A stretch of 64,000 nucleotides of DNA from Planococcus citri (taxonomy: Eukaryota > Arthropoda > Insecta > Hemiptera > Pseudococcidae). The stretch is taken from assembly GCF_950023065.1 (NCBI RefSeq), contig NC_088677.1, positions 14,092,001 through 14,156,000 on the forward strand, written 5' to 3'. The stretch's first letter is position 1. Every line of letters begins with the position of its first letter. The translations under genes and the position numbers were made by a program. Shown one piece after another: positions 11,601-24,301 of the stretch. The notes below the pieces were generated by a model. The model worked only from the letters and a program-made list of their open reading frames with translations. It was not told the DNA's origin and did no database searches.

Positions 11601-13640
11601 AAAACCTGCCTTTTTTTCACGGTTCTCTGACTTTTAGGACACCTAAAGGTGGGGCTGTACCCCACATTTGGATTTTGAGACACAAAAAATTGCGTCGGGG
11701 GGCTTTAAAAAAACTTTTTGTCATTGCAGTGCTACCTCCACCATCTCTTTGCCAAATTTAGGCTGCAGCGGACAACTTTTTCAAAAAATTTCCATTTTCC
11801 AACTTCGTCAAAAAGTGGTATTTTCTACTGTGAGTGAATCCTGCACATGGGGCAACACCAACACTACGTCGTGCAAGTAATATGAAAAAAATACGACAAA
11901 AAAATTTAAAATACCAAAAAACCTGCAAAAATTCCGATCTAGTGCATCTAAGCTCTGTACAAAGTATATTAAAATTACGTACGTACCTAATAAATTTTCC
12001 AGCCTCGAGATCAGATTCATAAGCTGCTAAAGTGTTTGCCAGGCATCCTTTTTATAAAATTTTCACCGCGACTATTTATTCCAATATGTATCTGTTTACT
12101 TTAAACTGTAGTGAAGTTTACTCGAATTACTAATCAGTTGAACATCAATTTCAAGAAAAAGCACCTCGAATAGGTAGGTACTAGGTAGTACGAGTATACT
12201 AATAAAAATCTCTCTACTGCAACATTACTGTGTAAAATTTTTCGACGTTATCAAAATACACCGAAATCTGAACGAGAAAAAATTTGTATAAATTTGAGCC
12301 ACATTAAACAAAAGGTGTAGGGCAGAAAAAATAGCGTACAGTTTCAAGTGCGCTATTAAATACCCTTCCTAGCGTCGATTACAACGTGCATCTTGTAACG
12401 AATTACATGAAAATTAAACATTTAAATACTTTACATCACGTACATTAGCGTGGTATCTAACGGATTTTTCGTTGATGAAAAAATCACTACCTTTTCACTA
12501 GGTACATATTTTTTCAACCAAATTTTCATAAAGTTCTCCACTCGAGCCCTCTTCCAATCACATACACCAACAAAAAATTAGCAGTCAAATTTTTTTGAAA
12601 TTGGAAGACAATTTGAATACGAAGTATTTTTCAATTTCAATCAAAACTATTTTTTTTTTTTTTAAATAAAAGGTTTTTTCAATGATTTGAAGGTTTTTGT
12701 TGAGGGTTTGAATTTTTTCATTTCTTTACTACATTTTTGACTGAATTCAATATTTTATAACTACTTTCACTACCTGGTAGATATCCCGATTATCAAATAC
12801 TCCTAAATCCATATATTATTTTATGATTTTGCATTACATACTTCATTTTTAAAGGAACTTTTTCAAAGAAAATGTTTGCGATTATGAATTAATAAAAAGA
12901 GGCATTTTTATCCATCGCACTTTTCATCATAAACAATATGTAAATACAACATATACATACATTTCTTAAAAATTAATAGATATTAAGATAGAATAATATA
13001 CAGCGCTCTCGTACTTTGTAAACATAGCGTAATAAAGTACGTATTCAAAAATATTAAACTTACAAATTACAACCTACAAAATTTATTCCACTTATAAAAA
13101 ATTTTTCATCACCAATATATACGTTACCTATACGTAGTAGAATCAATTACTTGAGCATAAATTGTGCTCCAAGGAAGGAAAAAATAATTTAAAAAAGTTT
13201 CATCTCACAGACATTTTTTAATCTTAATTTTATAATTACAAACATGTCACAGCATCGCGGATACATTTCGATTGAATTGTATTTTTTTATAAATTAAAAA
13301 AACAGTATTAATTAGAAAATATAACTAAAAACAAAAGAAAGAAACAAAAAAATCATCTTTAGTTTTTTCAAAAAAATATTCGGTTCTTCGATACAAGTGA
13401 AAAAAGTGATAACGAAAGGTTTCCGATTCGTATCAATCATACATACATTATTATGAAATTGCAACGCGGTATGTGAAAAGACGATCATTCGAAAAGCATT
13501 GAAAAACCATCTCGAAATCAAACATATACATAGTACATATAGCCACTGTTGCAAAAATATGCTATTTTCAAAAATATTTTATTTTTAAATGCAATGCAAT
13601 TTATAAAGCGATGATTTTATCGTATAAACTGCGATACTTC
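11600..13640. other. AT-rich flank downstream of the USP9X-like pseudogene
   Basis: No supported gene. Three short frames at 11668-12022 are overlapping and motif-free. The rest is AT-rich with long T runs. It lies on the 3' side of the minus-strand pseudogene and is shared with the second long-repeat copy. Confidence 0.5.
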
Positions 13641-16600
13641 GGTCTAAGATGAAATCTGCTGCGAATCCGATTCGGTGATCGGTTTGCTTTTCACGTCATA
13701 CAGCTTGTCTGCCTGCTCGAAGCATGTAACCGATGAGTTATTATCACCATAAACTCCATCTTCGTTGGGTGCTTCGATAGCAGATAATGGTAAGGAACTC
13801 CTGAATGGACTGGCGATGTATTAGTTTCTCTTAAATTAAATCTCTGAGGTGGTGACCGATTTGGAGAAATAACTACTGGATACTTCGCTATCGTGAACCC
13901 TATGAGAGAAAATCATTGAAATTAGCTTGATAAAAGGGAACTGCGAAGAATGTTGAATCGCAAATTATGGCTTCATATGTACAAAAGATCTTCCAAGATC
14001 TCGATTTGACAACTGGTTTGTTAACAAGGGAGTAAAAAAAGAGCTTTGATTGTGATTTTAAAATGTTTAAATAACACTTTTCAATTTTCGTAGTCATCAG
14101 GAAAAATTGAGCTTTCATCATGAAATTTAAATTTTGTAATATGAAAGTTCAATTTTGAAGTATTCAAATTTTAATCGTCAATTTTAATTCTTCCATGAGT
14201 CTGTTCGTTTAATTTTCAAACACCACAACTATAGTTACTCAAGGTTCAACCAGTTTCGAGATATCAGCCTTCAAGGTTTGGTTTATTCATGAAAAATTGT
14301 AAAAATTACGAATTACCCTTTTCCGAACCCTTTGAAAGATTTTTATATTGCCGTAGAAAAATTCATGCCGTAGTGGGAGTAAATCCAATCCATTATTTTA
14401 AGTCAACTTTAAACTTACTGAAAACGTTCCGATTTGAACCAAGGTATTTGTTGGGCACCCTTTACGACCGGGTGCGGAGGATGAATTTCATTTGATGTAA
14501 GTTCTTCAGTTTGCGAACCTTCGCCATCGTCAGATTGCTCGTATGTATCTCTTTCCTGCGTACAAAACTCGTATATAGATCGACAATATTCTTGAAATCT
14601 AAACTCACCCCACCTGTCAGGAATCAAACACAATCCTACTTACCGTATCGGGACAAATTTCCAGCGCTTGCAATGTTTTCTTCGCCGAATTGGATCTCTT
14701 CAGGAAATATCCATTCGCAGTATCATTCAAAGGAACCGAACTCGTCGACTGCCAATTAGCATAATTGTAGGGCGGCGAGACGAAACGAAAGGTCTCTGTA
14801 ATATTCCGAAGTAATACGATTATACTTTGCATTGCAAAGAGTAAAATTCAATTTTTTTTCCTCGAAAACTTACTCTATCTAATTCTTCATGCAACCATTC
14901 GATCGCTTACCACCATTTCTTCTTCAGATTAGGATCACCGTTGAGCATGTTATGGGCAAGGCGTCATTTCGAGAACAACATACCCATGCATTTGATACAC
15001 TGGTAGGATCTCTTCTGATAATGCGTTTTACTAAGAAATGTGATTTCGAACAAACCATCGCGATCTGGTGATAGCCCTAAAGCCGATGTAAGTATCATTA
15101 TTTTTGACAAAGGAAAATATGAGTTTGCAAACACGAAATTAGCGTTACCTTTTAAAGCGTTCGATATATATGATACGGTTGCCACGAGTCATGATGTTTT
15201 AATTCGTTACAATATGCGGACGCTATATGTCACAGCACTTCGCTCAGGATGGTCTTAGACATGCGCGAATTTTCCCACGAAACGAATTGTAACAATTTTA
15301 AAGTATCTTCTGTTAGCTGTAATTCTTCAATCAAAAATTTTTCACGTAGCTGAACAAATGATCGTAAAAATGAATTGGCGTTATTTGCGAGCATAAAGTT
15401 GAATCGGGAGTTAAAATACAAAGCATTATACAGAAGTATGTAGTTCAGCACTTGACATTTTTTTTTCAACGAGCGAAGAATTTTCATCTTCTTTGTAATA
15501 ATAACTCTTTGGTTAAAGAAAACAAAAAAATCAATAGGAAAAAAAGTACCTTATATGTTACTGTACTCAGCATACGGGTTAGGTAACATTGGTGCTCCCT
15601 GCAACGAGAAAATAAAATCACGTAACACATCGAATCCATCAAAATGAAGAACCTTGTTATTCAAATTTCAAATCAGTACTCACAATGTCCACGAACCTGA
15701 AAAGGATTGCACTGATTTCTCACGTCACAGCAACTAAATAACGTTGAAATAACAGCATGGCATTTATTTAATTCGGTATACTGGTACTTAATAGCAGGCC
15801 CTGGACCCTCGTCTAGAGTAACCAACAAAAATAAGCATGGCACATTCAACTGTGAACAAAAAAAATCGATTTGTACACCATCTCTGGAAAATTACTTTCG
15901 TAATCCTACTGGTTCATTAACTCACCCTAAGTAACTGCTGTCTTTCGGTGGTACCAAACCCGCAATAAATTGCAAACAGAGTGAAGTAATGAGAAAGATG
16001 TCGGCCGTGATCAGATATCTCTTTGTTAAGCAACTGCAAAGCTGTGATTAGAATGTGATCGCTGAGAGGCGAAGTAGTATCGAAAAATTATAGCTGAAAC
16101 ATTCATTTCAATTAGGTCTAATAATATGCTATTCGTTCAATTGGGCGAGTCACCAAAGACACTTACTTACATGGTGCACTGGATGCGCTAGGTACCGGAT
16201 CTTTGACCGAATAATGAGCTAAATAAGCAACGATTTTAATAAACGCCGTTCTAACTTCGGCACTCGGGCATGACAGCAGGTATTCGCATTTTTAACAACC
16301 GCAGTCTCGATTCAGCTGAAAACAAAGAAAAGTGTGAATCCAGCATCGTAGAAAAGAAGAAAAATCCCAATCGTTTGTGACTTACACAAAAGTAACTGTT
16401 ATAAATCATCAAGTAAAGGCCCTACCTGTACATCGTGACGAGTATAAAATAACATATGCACCTTCCACTATCGTTTCTATCTTCTGCAGCTCATCCTATA
16501 CAGTATTTGATCAAATATCTGGGGTTCTTAGATAAAAAATACACATTTATTAACTTGGGATAAATGAATTAGGAGGAAAAAAGTCACCGTACAGGTTATT

Positions 16601-16804
16601 ACTTCGCCCATATAGTCTCCTCCGAAACATTGTGACTTCATTTCTTCATCGTCTTCCGATTTACATTCGTTGACATCGCCATCATTTGAACTTGTACCAT
16701 TTCGAAGATCCGTCGCTTTCTCTGCAAATTTCAATCGTTTAAAAATGAGTTCTAATGAAACCAGTAAACTTCGTAACTTGGAAACTGGGATGACAATTTA
16801 CATA

Positions 16805-16863
16805 CGCAAAATATACGGATAATAATGGCCACCGCTGGGGATGGCGTGTCCGCTGTGAACGAC
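16805..16863 (-). other. His box of the USP9X-like pseudogene
   Basis: The reverse strand reads VHSGHAIPSGGHYYPYIL. The family motif is close to VHSGQASGGHYYSYI, so the catalytic His and the GGHYY run are kept, with two or three extra residues between HSG and SGGHYY. The upstream acidic stretch (EGEQTDCDNVSPDDSS) ends in an in-frame stop before the box. Confidence 0.75.
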
Positions 16864-18061
16864 AAAAAACCGCTTAGATGTTATGTGGTACAAACTTCTT
16901 CGGTATTATTGCCGCTCGATGAGTCATCCGGTGAAACATTATCACAGTCTGTTTGTTCTCCTTCAACTTTGGCTAAAGTGGCGACTAAAGTTCAGAAAAA
17001 ATAGTTTGAATTACATTTATAAATTGGCTTAAATTTCACACCAATAAGAGAAAAAGTCAACTAAACAGCACATAGGACATACCGGTATACGGTTCTGTAT
17101 CTAAGCTCATCGGGAATTCAAAATTATCATTAAATTTAATGGCACAAAAACGTTCGTAATCGTATCCGAACCACTTCAACCGGATTGTAAGTACTGGAGG
17201 TAACGTTTTCACGCATAAGCGTTTTACAGTTTTAACCTGCATGTAAAACAACGCAAATTGAAACTCGTTCCATGATTTATATTTTTTATGCTACGACTAG
17301 CTTCGATTAACTACCTTTTTATCGCATTTATCACAGTGACACGCATCAGCTTCTCCCAGAAGTTCGCCCTTCACATACTGTTCTAACGAATCTAATAAAT
17401 TTGAATGGTTTCGCATATCTACGCTGATTACACTAAATGTGTTCTCCTCTACGGTATCTAAAATGAGAAAAAAAAGTACAGATGAACGTTGAGACTTCTA
17501 TTCGGGAGCTGTAATTTTAATAATTCGGCGAACCAATTTTCTCTGCGGTTATGTCTGTCGCTTGAAGATTTTGACAAACCTACCCATGAGTCTGGTCCAA
17601 AACCGAGCCACCTAGCACCTTACTCAAAGTTTGCTCGTTCATCGCAAATAATTCACTTGAATTGAAAATACACCCAACATATCGGAAATTCCTCCATAAT
17701 CATTTCGGTACGTAGTATTGCAAGTCACTGCACGCCGAATGCCCGAAAATAGCCTAAACTTCTTTCAATATATTAAAATTGCATTTTTTTGCGAAAATCG
17801 TTGACGCTACATTTCCCATTTCCGTCAACAGTACCAACCGGACTTTGCTGCAAAAACAGAAAATGTAAAATGTAAAATTTTCCTTTAGGAAGGAGAAAAA
17901 ATGAAATGTCCAATCAAGTCACAGTACTTATGTACGTCCAAATCATACCTACTTATGTTCGCTAGAAAAATCTTCATTCGGATCGGCAGCTGCACCTTTG
18001 GCGGCGAGTATATCAACTCTGGTACTCTCCACCATGCACACATCACTGTTGAATCACAGAA

Positions 18062-18180
18062 TTCGTTTATAACATGTACCACCTGCGTTTTTCAATCCAG
18101 CGAAAGCGATCAATGAACGAGGACTGATAGGCGGTAAATAATCCCATTCCACCTAAGGAGCATCACGATCTAAAAATATA
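18062..18180 (-). other. Catalytic Cys box of the USP9X-like pseudogene
   Basis: Reading leftwards, EWDYLPPISPRS then GLKNAGGTCY is clear, with the catalytic Cys codon in place. The usual family context is G-x-TCYMNS. Directly after the CY the frame breaks, and the continuation (NEFCDSTVM...) resumes in another frame. The exon therefore cannot encode a working peptidase. Confidence 0.8.
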
Positions 18181-19652
18181 AATTTAGTATCATATTTTTT
18201 CGAAGATAAAATTCAGTGAATGCGTCAAAAGTACGTACCACAATGGATCATATGTAGCACAAAGCATTTGTACGAGCAGCCTTAAATTCTACGCGTAACC
18301 CATACATAGTGTGACTAGCAAATCAAAAACTGAATCCAAAGACTGAGACATATTACACACAGGTATTACTCTTTCCAATACAGTTTCTGTACTCTTTTCA
18401 AAATGCAGCATTTCTTTGCATGCCGGAAATTCGAAATCTTCGATTAGCTCCTAAAATCAACCCATGATTAGTATTCAGATTACGTTTTATTATTCAATTG
18501 AATAACGGACGAAAAAATTCAAATTTACTTTGACTAATTTCACCAAACTGTTCTCGTCTAAACCGTAAAAGTACTCGTACTTATTTTCCGGGGAGATGCG
18601 TCTTAATAATTCTTTCTTGATGCTTAAATGTTTTTCCAGCAATATTTCATCCACTAACAAAGTACCAGACTTCTTCGCGTTATCCTAAAACATGAAAAAT
18701 AAATAAAATTTCATCCACCGAATAAATTTTCATCTCCATTCCATGTGAACATTTGTAGCTGTAACACAAAACGTCAGCTATTATCGCTAAAAATCTCTTT
18801 TTCTTACTTTTTCCATCTTTAGCCAAGCAATTTCGGAATTCAACAATTCTTCAATGTCGGCGTCGTCGAACAACGCTAATCAATCGGCACAGTAACTAAG
18901 GAAACAAAAAACTGATAAATAACACGAGTACACACAATATCTAAATCGTTTCGTAAATTCATTCCAATGCAACATACATGAAAATATTCAAACACACTAG
19001 ATCCATTTTCGGTTACGATATTCTTATTTAGAACGTTGAATAGTAATTGAATACATTCAATGAAGGCGCCTGACTATGTGAGAACGACATAATAAGTATC
19101 ATCTGTTCGCTAGCGCAATAACGAATAGCTCTGCGAAACAATAAATGGGCACTCGATAAAAAAATTCTTTCTCAAAATGAATATTACAACTAGTTCCGCA
19201 GATTACTAACCGGTTGCGCGCAATCAAAATCAAATCGATGATGAAATGTGGTCACAATTTCTCGCCGTGTAAATTATCCAACGCGAATCTGTTCAATATC
19301 ATGTATATTGGTAACAATTCCAAGGCTTCTCTGCAAACTGAACAAGAAAAACCACCAAGTTGAAGCAAAAATTTTAAAATGTACAAAGATCGATTAAAAT
19401 CTACGTTTATTTTACCTAAAACGTCGGGTTCGTTCTCTTGAAGAGCGACATGGAACATCTTCGTTGCAGCCGAATCGACCAAAATTTTCATATTACCGCC
19501 GTCACACGCCCATGCCAATCGTATTACGGCGTGGATGGTGTTTAGTTGAGGTATACTGCATTTAACACCCTTCCGTCGATGATAGAAGAATGAAATTCAA
19601 TGCAGCGAGTATTTATATAAACCTATAAAATCATTGAAACTATCAATACCCT

Positions 19653-19695
19653 TTCATTCATTCATTCATTCATTCATTCATTCATTCATTCATTC
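19653..19695 (+). repeat. ATTC tetranucleotide microsatellite
   Basis: Ten or so perfect units of CATT/ATTC in an intron-like part of the USP9X-like pseudogene. Confidence 0.95.
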
Positions 19696-22250
19696 ACTGC
19701 TTTAAAAAAAAAAAATGAATTACCTATTGTACTATCTCGTCAACGAACTTCTGAGCAACTTTACACGCGACCAAGCTACGAACAGCCGAATCGGTATTAC
19801 AGATAGGTAACGACTAGAACGCACCTTTCATAAATATAAGGCCGTTATTCGTCGCAAAACCATCTTCGCTCTCGGGACTCGTTTCGATCAAATGATTTCT
19901 AGTACTTTCAGCCACCTTATACGCAATATGTCAAACAACCGAAAGTAACACGCAGCAGATTTTCAATACGGTAGGTAAGAAATGCCGTTCTAGAACACCA
20001 AATATGCATACAAATTGTTCTTTAGTAAACCGAACACATCGAACTGAGAAAATTCGTAGTACTTGAATCAAAATACCGTTTAGTGGCGACATCGGCACGA
20101 GGTAGAAAATTATTCTTGGTCAACATTTCAAACGCAACCTGAGCTTTATCGCTGCACAGAAAGGAAAATTGAAAATGGACTGATTTGTCCATTTGTGGAT
20201 CATATGTATGTGACCATCAATAACGTATACAGCACCTGAAATGAAATTTCCTCGTATAAAATTCAACAAAAAATAGTCTAACCACGATGAAGGATACGTA
20301 CTTTGATGTTGTATAACACTTGCGAAAAAGATCCAAAGAACATTGATTCCAAGGTTGGTAATTGTGCCGATTCATCTTGCGGGTCGATTTCAGGATTGTA
20401 AAAAAAGATCTGTAATCCATTTCGTGTTCGGTTGAAATGTTTTTTAGAATAATATACGACAAATCGAGTGATTTGAACTTACGTATAAATTCTCCACTGT
20501 ATTTTGATTGGGTGGAATAATTCTGAGAATATTTCTAGCAGTATCGCGCAGATCCGAATCGCCTAGTTCACAACGTCGATCGGCGATTTGGAAAAAAAAA
20601 CTAGGTGTATTGTTCGTTACACGATATAATCTACGAAACAACATCCGAGCATTAATAATAAATCGAAGGTAGGGTAATTTTTCAGCAGAAACGTCCAGTT
20701 ATACTCACCACGTCAGGTAAGTACATTTCATCGTCATTTGGAGATTAATCTGACGCAAGGCGAACCAGTCAAACTATCGGAACTTCTGTCCGGTGAACTA
20801 AACAAATTACCACTTCCTTGCACGAGCTTTGCTGTCAATAACTAAACGAAGCCAAAAATCGATTAATTAATTTCGATACAAAAACCACAAACGGTGAAAT
20901 AACTAATAATTTTATTGTAATAATACGAGTCGACATGCTCCTGTCAAATCGTCTCATTATAATAGAAAAAAGTAGAATTGTAATGCTTGTCTGGGATACA
21001 ACATCCGCATCACATTACACTGCACACTGGAAATTAGTTCACTTACCGAATTATCTTTAATAGCAGCTGGATATCCGATATCAGTCGTTTATCGTCAACT
21101 GGATCCATACGTTCGCGTACAATTCTACTTGTGAATTACTCGAAATCGATTTCAATTCACGCAATACCTGTTCCTCAAACATCCGACAGTCATATTTCCG
21201 TTTAAAACAAATTCTAAGTATCTCATCTGGTTGTCGTCCGGTATTGGCGAATCGCACGATTAAAGTTACATCGTTTTCTTCATCCGGCTCTGTAGTCACA
21301 CGAAAATAAGCAAATAAGCAATTAACCATTTCCCAAGTGATTACCTTTCCACTTGACAACCTCACCTGTAGTACAAAGGTGACGGTTTCCTTTCGGATGC
21401 AAAGTTATTAACTCGTATAAGACTCTCAAGCTACAGCACATCCTGAAAGATTCTCTACTCATTGGATTCTTCACAGGGCCTTCGTTCGATTCCATACACG
21501 AGCTATCTTGATTGCTTCATGCACTTACGATATGGTCATCATGAAAATCACACAACGACGTTTGCAAACGAGGGCATAAATTCGTGTTCGCCTATCTTGA
21601 AAATTCTACAGCTTGATTTGCGATCGTGTCACCGCCATAAGCACCTATTCAAAATAATGAAACAAAATCCTTCATTACGAAGAATTTCAAGTCACTGCGA
21701 ACAAATCATACGGTACGTACCTCCATAAATATGCAGTTGCAATTAAATCAAGATAGCCAGCCTGATAATCTCTTGTTTTCTGGTGTAACTTTCCTTCCTT
21801 TGAATAATTGACAGTATTGAAAAATCGTTCGAAACATCTCATGCCGCTTTCCGTCAGCTGAGCAGGCTCAAATTGTAGGGTATTACTCTCAGAAAAGTCT
21901 TTGTGAATGTCCGGGTACCAGGTTCGGAATTTCACCAATGATATTTGAAAACCACCAGAAGCATGCTTCTCTATCGCATACGTTCTTTTTAGCCAAGCGC
22001 TCCCAAATTTCATGTCCTTCCATCCTGAAAAGTAATATCAAAGGTATTAGATGAGCAATACGAAATATCAAATAGAACACGATTCGATTTAAATGTATAT
22101 GTAAAAAAAATTACCTGTAGCAAAAATCTTGAAACAGAAAGTCTCTCTCGAACTTGTTGAATATGATTATGAAAATACGACAACAACAAGCACCCGTATA
22201 CGGTAGCAATTGATAACACTGATAAGGTATGTTGCGCACGCATCTCCAGT

Positions 22251-22950
22251 CTAGTTGAATTTCGACATTTTGCGTCATCGGTAGATTAGAAAGTAGAATA
22301 AATTGTATTGTGCAGGGTAGTTAATAGTTAGAATGCAGAATTGAGAATCTCGACTCCGACTTGGATTATTTACAGGTATTTTATGTACATTTGTTCTATT
22401 TACATTTCAAGTTATCTTGATTATACATATACAATGTCCGCCTGAAATTAAACAAAGGTTTTCATTAGATGTTACTCATATCGCTCTCGTTTTTTTCATT
22501 TCAGATGACATCCCAAATCTAGCAAACGTGGTCATAGTTTTTCGCCCACAGTCGTATCAGCTACCCTTTCAACTAATAGGTAACTTCATTGTGTATTTAC
22601 CAAATTATCGATACAAAATGAAAAAATATTAATAATGAATAATATTAGAACGGGTTAGGTTGAATAGAAATTTACATAATCAAAGCGTTCCGTTCACTAT
22701 GCTAAATCATCACGTACGTTTTATACTATTTGGTTTTGTTCTTATCGCGAAATACCCATTCACACTTTTAGCAACGATGCGATTACAATTTTTACGTTTC
22801 TTTCTCCTTCTTGTTTCAGATCAAGAATAATGAATTGAAACTACTTTGATGGATGTATCTAATTCGGCCGGAAAATGTATTCGATATAAGATGAGAATCG
22901 CGTAGTGATTCGGCTACAAATTTATTCGCTTGTTTGAGACTGGACTGGAA
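22251..22950. other. Non-coding interval
   Basis: Lies between the 5' end of the truncated USP9X-like copy and a divergent plus-strand gene remnant. No supported coding sequence. The 71-codon frame at 22417-22632 has no motif. Confidence 0.45.
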
Positions 22951-22953
22951 AAC

Positions 22954-23908
22954 ATGAGCGATAATGGTACTCAAGCTACATTAAACGATACGGATGCTGA
23001 CACTGTTGACGAACACGCCGACCAAACTGAAATACTTTCTCAAGTACCGTAGAAACTACTGCAGAAGACTCTCACACCACAGAATTACTTCAATCCGGTA
23101 CCGAACACGATAACGAAACGCAGATTTCTCCTGAAACTCGAGTTGACGAATTTTTACCAACTATAATTGATAGTCGTGGCGTTTGTGACGATTCTTCGAA
23201 TCTAGAAACTTCACGAACTAATGCAGTTAATGCAACTATCGCTGCAAATGAAAATAATGTAGCGTGCGTTATCGATGACGCTGACGGTGCTGATACTCAC
23301 TCGATTACCAACACCGAAGAACCTTCCAATTGTGATAATACTAATAATAAATCGGTAGGGTGATTTTCGAAGCGAGTATTTGAACGATTTTACGCCAAAA
23401 ATGGTATTATAAGGTGATACATATTTGATTACAGGATACGGTTTTGAATTCGAACGTAGTAAATAAGAAAGAATCACGCGATGAGGACATTGATAACGAT
23501 TACGTGAGTAATATATATTATTGTTCACGAGGACAAATTGATTGTGTAATCGGAAAGTTGTTTTAATCAACGTGTTGGTTTTTTTTTTGAATTAATAGAT
23601 GTTGGTCGACTTGATGATATCGGTATGTACTATGTACTTCGTTTCACGTCGGAAATTGAAATCAAAGAGGAACGAATCAACGAGGTGGGTTATTCGAATA
23701 AACTCTTCTCACGGCTGCTACGATAATGTTATTAATATTGCTTTTGTTTTGCTACTTACCAGCGGAATTTATTAAATACGAACGGTCCCCTGATTGGAGC
23801 CACGAATACATCCGAGAGACGACGACGGAAACCTGCTCCGAACGACGACGACGGGAACTACTTTTTACGCGGTAGTACCTATGAACAATTATTAATACCT
23901 AATTAATG
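22954..23908 (+). pseudogene. Decayed acidic-protein gene, unknown family
   Basis: An ATG at 22954 opens a frame starting MSDNGTQATLNDTDADTVDE. It hits a stop at about 23050, but a one-base shift continues as a long Asp/Glu/Thr/Asn-rich frame (ETTAEDSHTTELLQSG... to CDNTNNKS) ending at a GTAGGG donor near 23355. Exon-like pieces follow: DTVLNSNVVNKKESRDED (after a TTACAG acceptor near 23433), VGRLDDI near 23605, and NGPLIGATNTSERRRRKP then DDDGNYFLRG before a stop near 23906. The low-complexity acidic start and basic end suggest a nuclear or RNA-binding protein. I do not recognise the family. The frameshift makes it a likely pseudogene, though a sequencing error is possible. Confidence 0.45.
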
Positions 23909-23948
23909 ATTAGTTAATTTAGAGTAAGTAATCATGATGGCATCTGCC

Positions 23949-24301
23949 CTACTTACGCGGCCAGTGTATTTCGGCGACAAACACCACATCCCTGTGGCAT
24001 ACCGGGCATTGACCTCCTGCGGTCACCGTATTATCACTACAGACGTCGCAGAATACCTGATGGCCGCAGGGCGCACCGGCAAATGTTGCCCACCTTACAT
24101 GGCATATCATGCAATGCCGCTGGCCTGCGGCGTTGCGCCGGATTTCGGCGATACACATCATCCGAGCGCGACATTGGGGACACGCGTTGTTTGCCCCCCT
24201 AATTGCGCGTGTTCTTCTTAAACACGGCTCACATCCCATGTGACCGCATGGGAATGCGGCCGCGTTCGGTTCACGCTCAAAACATAAATAGCACAGTCCA
24301 T
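23949..24301 (-). other. Double RING-finger exon (exon 12)
   Basis: The first finger is CYLCFEREPNAAAFPCGHMG then CEPCL and CPQC. The second is CMICHVRWATFAGAPCGHQV then FCDVC and CPVC. Both fit the C3HC4 RING pattern of E3 ubiquitin ligases. The stop TAG lies 18 residues after the last Cys. Two RINGs fused to a transposase are unusual and suggest ubiquitin-ligase targeting by the DNA-binding part. Confidence 0.85.

Larger units (their letters stand above)
10661..14346 (+). repeat. 3.7-kb long repeat, copy 1
   Basis: Every stretch I compared is identical to 60315-64000 at a constant offset of 49,654 bases, including a 14-T run. The left breakpoint is at GCAGTGGGACATTTGACC; the right end is set by the window edge of copy 2. 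It contains the GACATTTGACCC array, three CCTAA-headed units, about 2 kb of AT-rich DNA and the 3' end of the USP9X-like pseudogene. A 200-N gap near copy 2 makes an assembly duplicate a real alternative to a recent segmental duplication. Confidence 0.9.
13640..22250 (-). pseudogene. USP9X/fat facets-like deubiquitinase pseudogene
   Basis: Collinear blocks resembling the large ubiquitin-specific protease USP9X (fat facets in flies) run right to left. They include an N-terminal repeat-domain block with CDREACFWWFS (21960-22030) and GMRCFERFF (21820); a ubiquitin-like block (21050-21365); ANNILR-type helices (20450-20640); the Cys box GLKNAGGTCY (near 18085); the CDKCDKK finger segment (17315); VKRLCVKTLPPVL and CAIKFNDNFEFP (17100-17240); the His box (16805-16863); CFGGDYMGEV (16605-16635); and a C-terminal DRDGLF, HYQKRSYQCIKCM, NGYFLKRS series (14680-15070). 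Intron-like gaps with GT-AG edges are kept, so it is not a processed copy. Frameshifts and stops are frequent, for example W-stop-AIEW near 14910. About the first 690 residues of the family protein are missing. The family removes ubiquitin from substrates; this copy is unlikely to. Confidence 0.85.
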
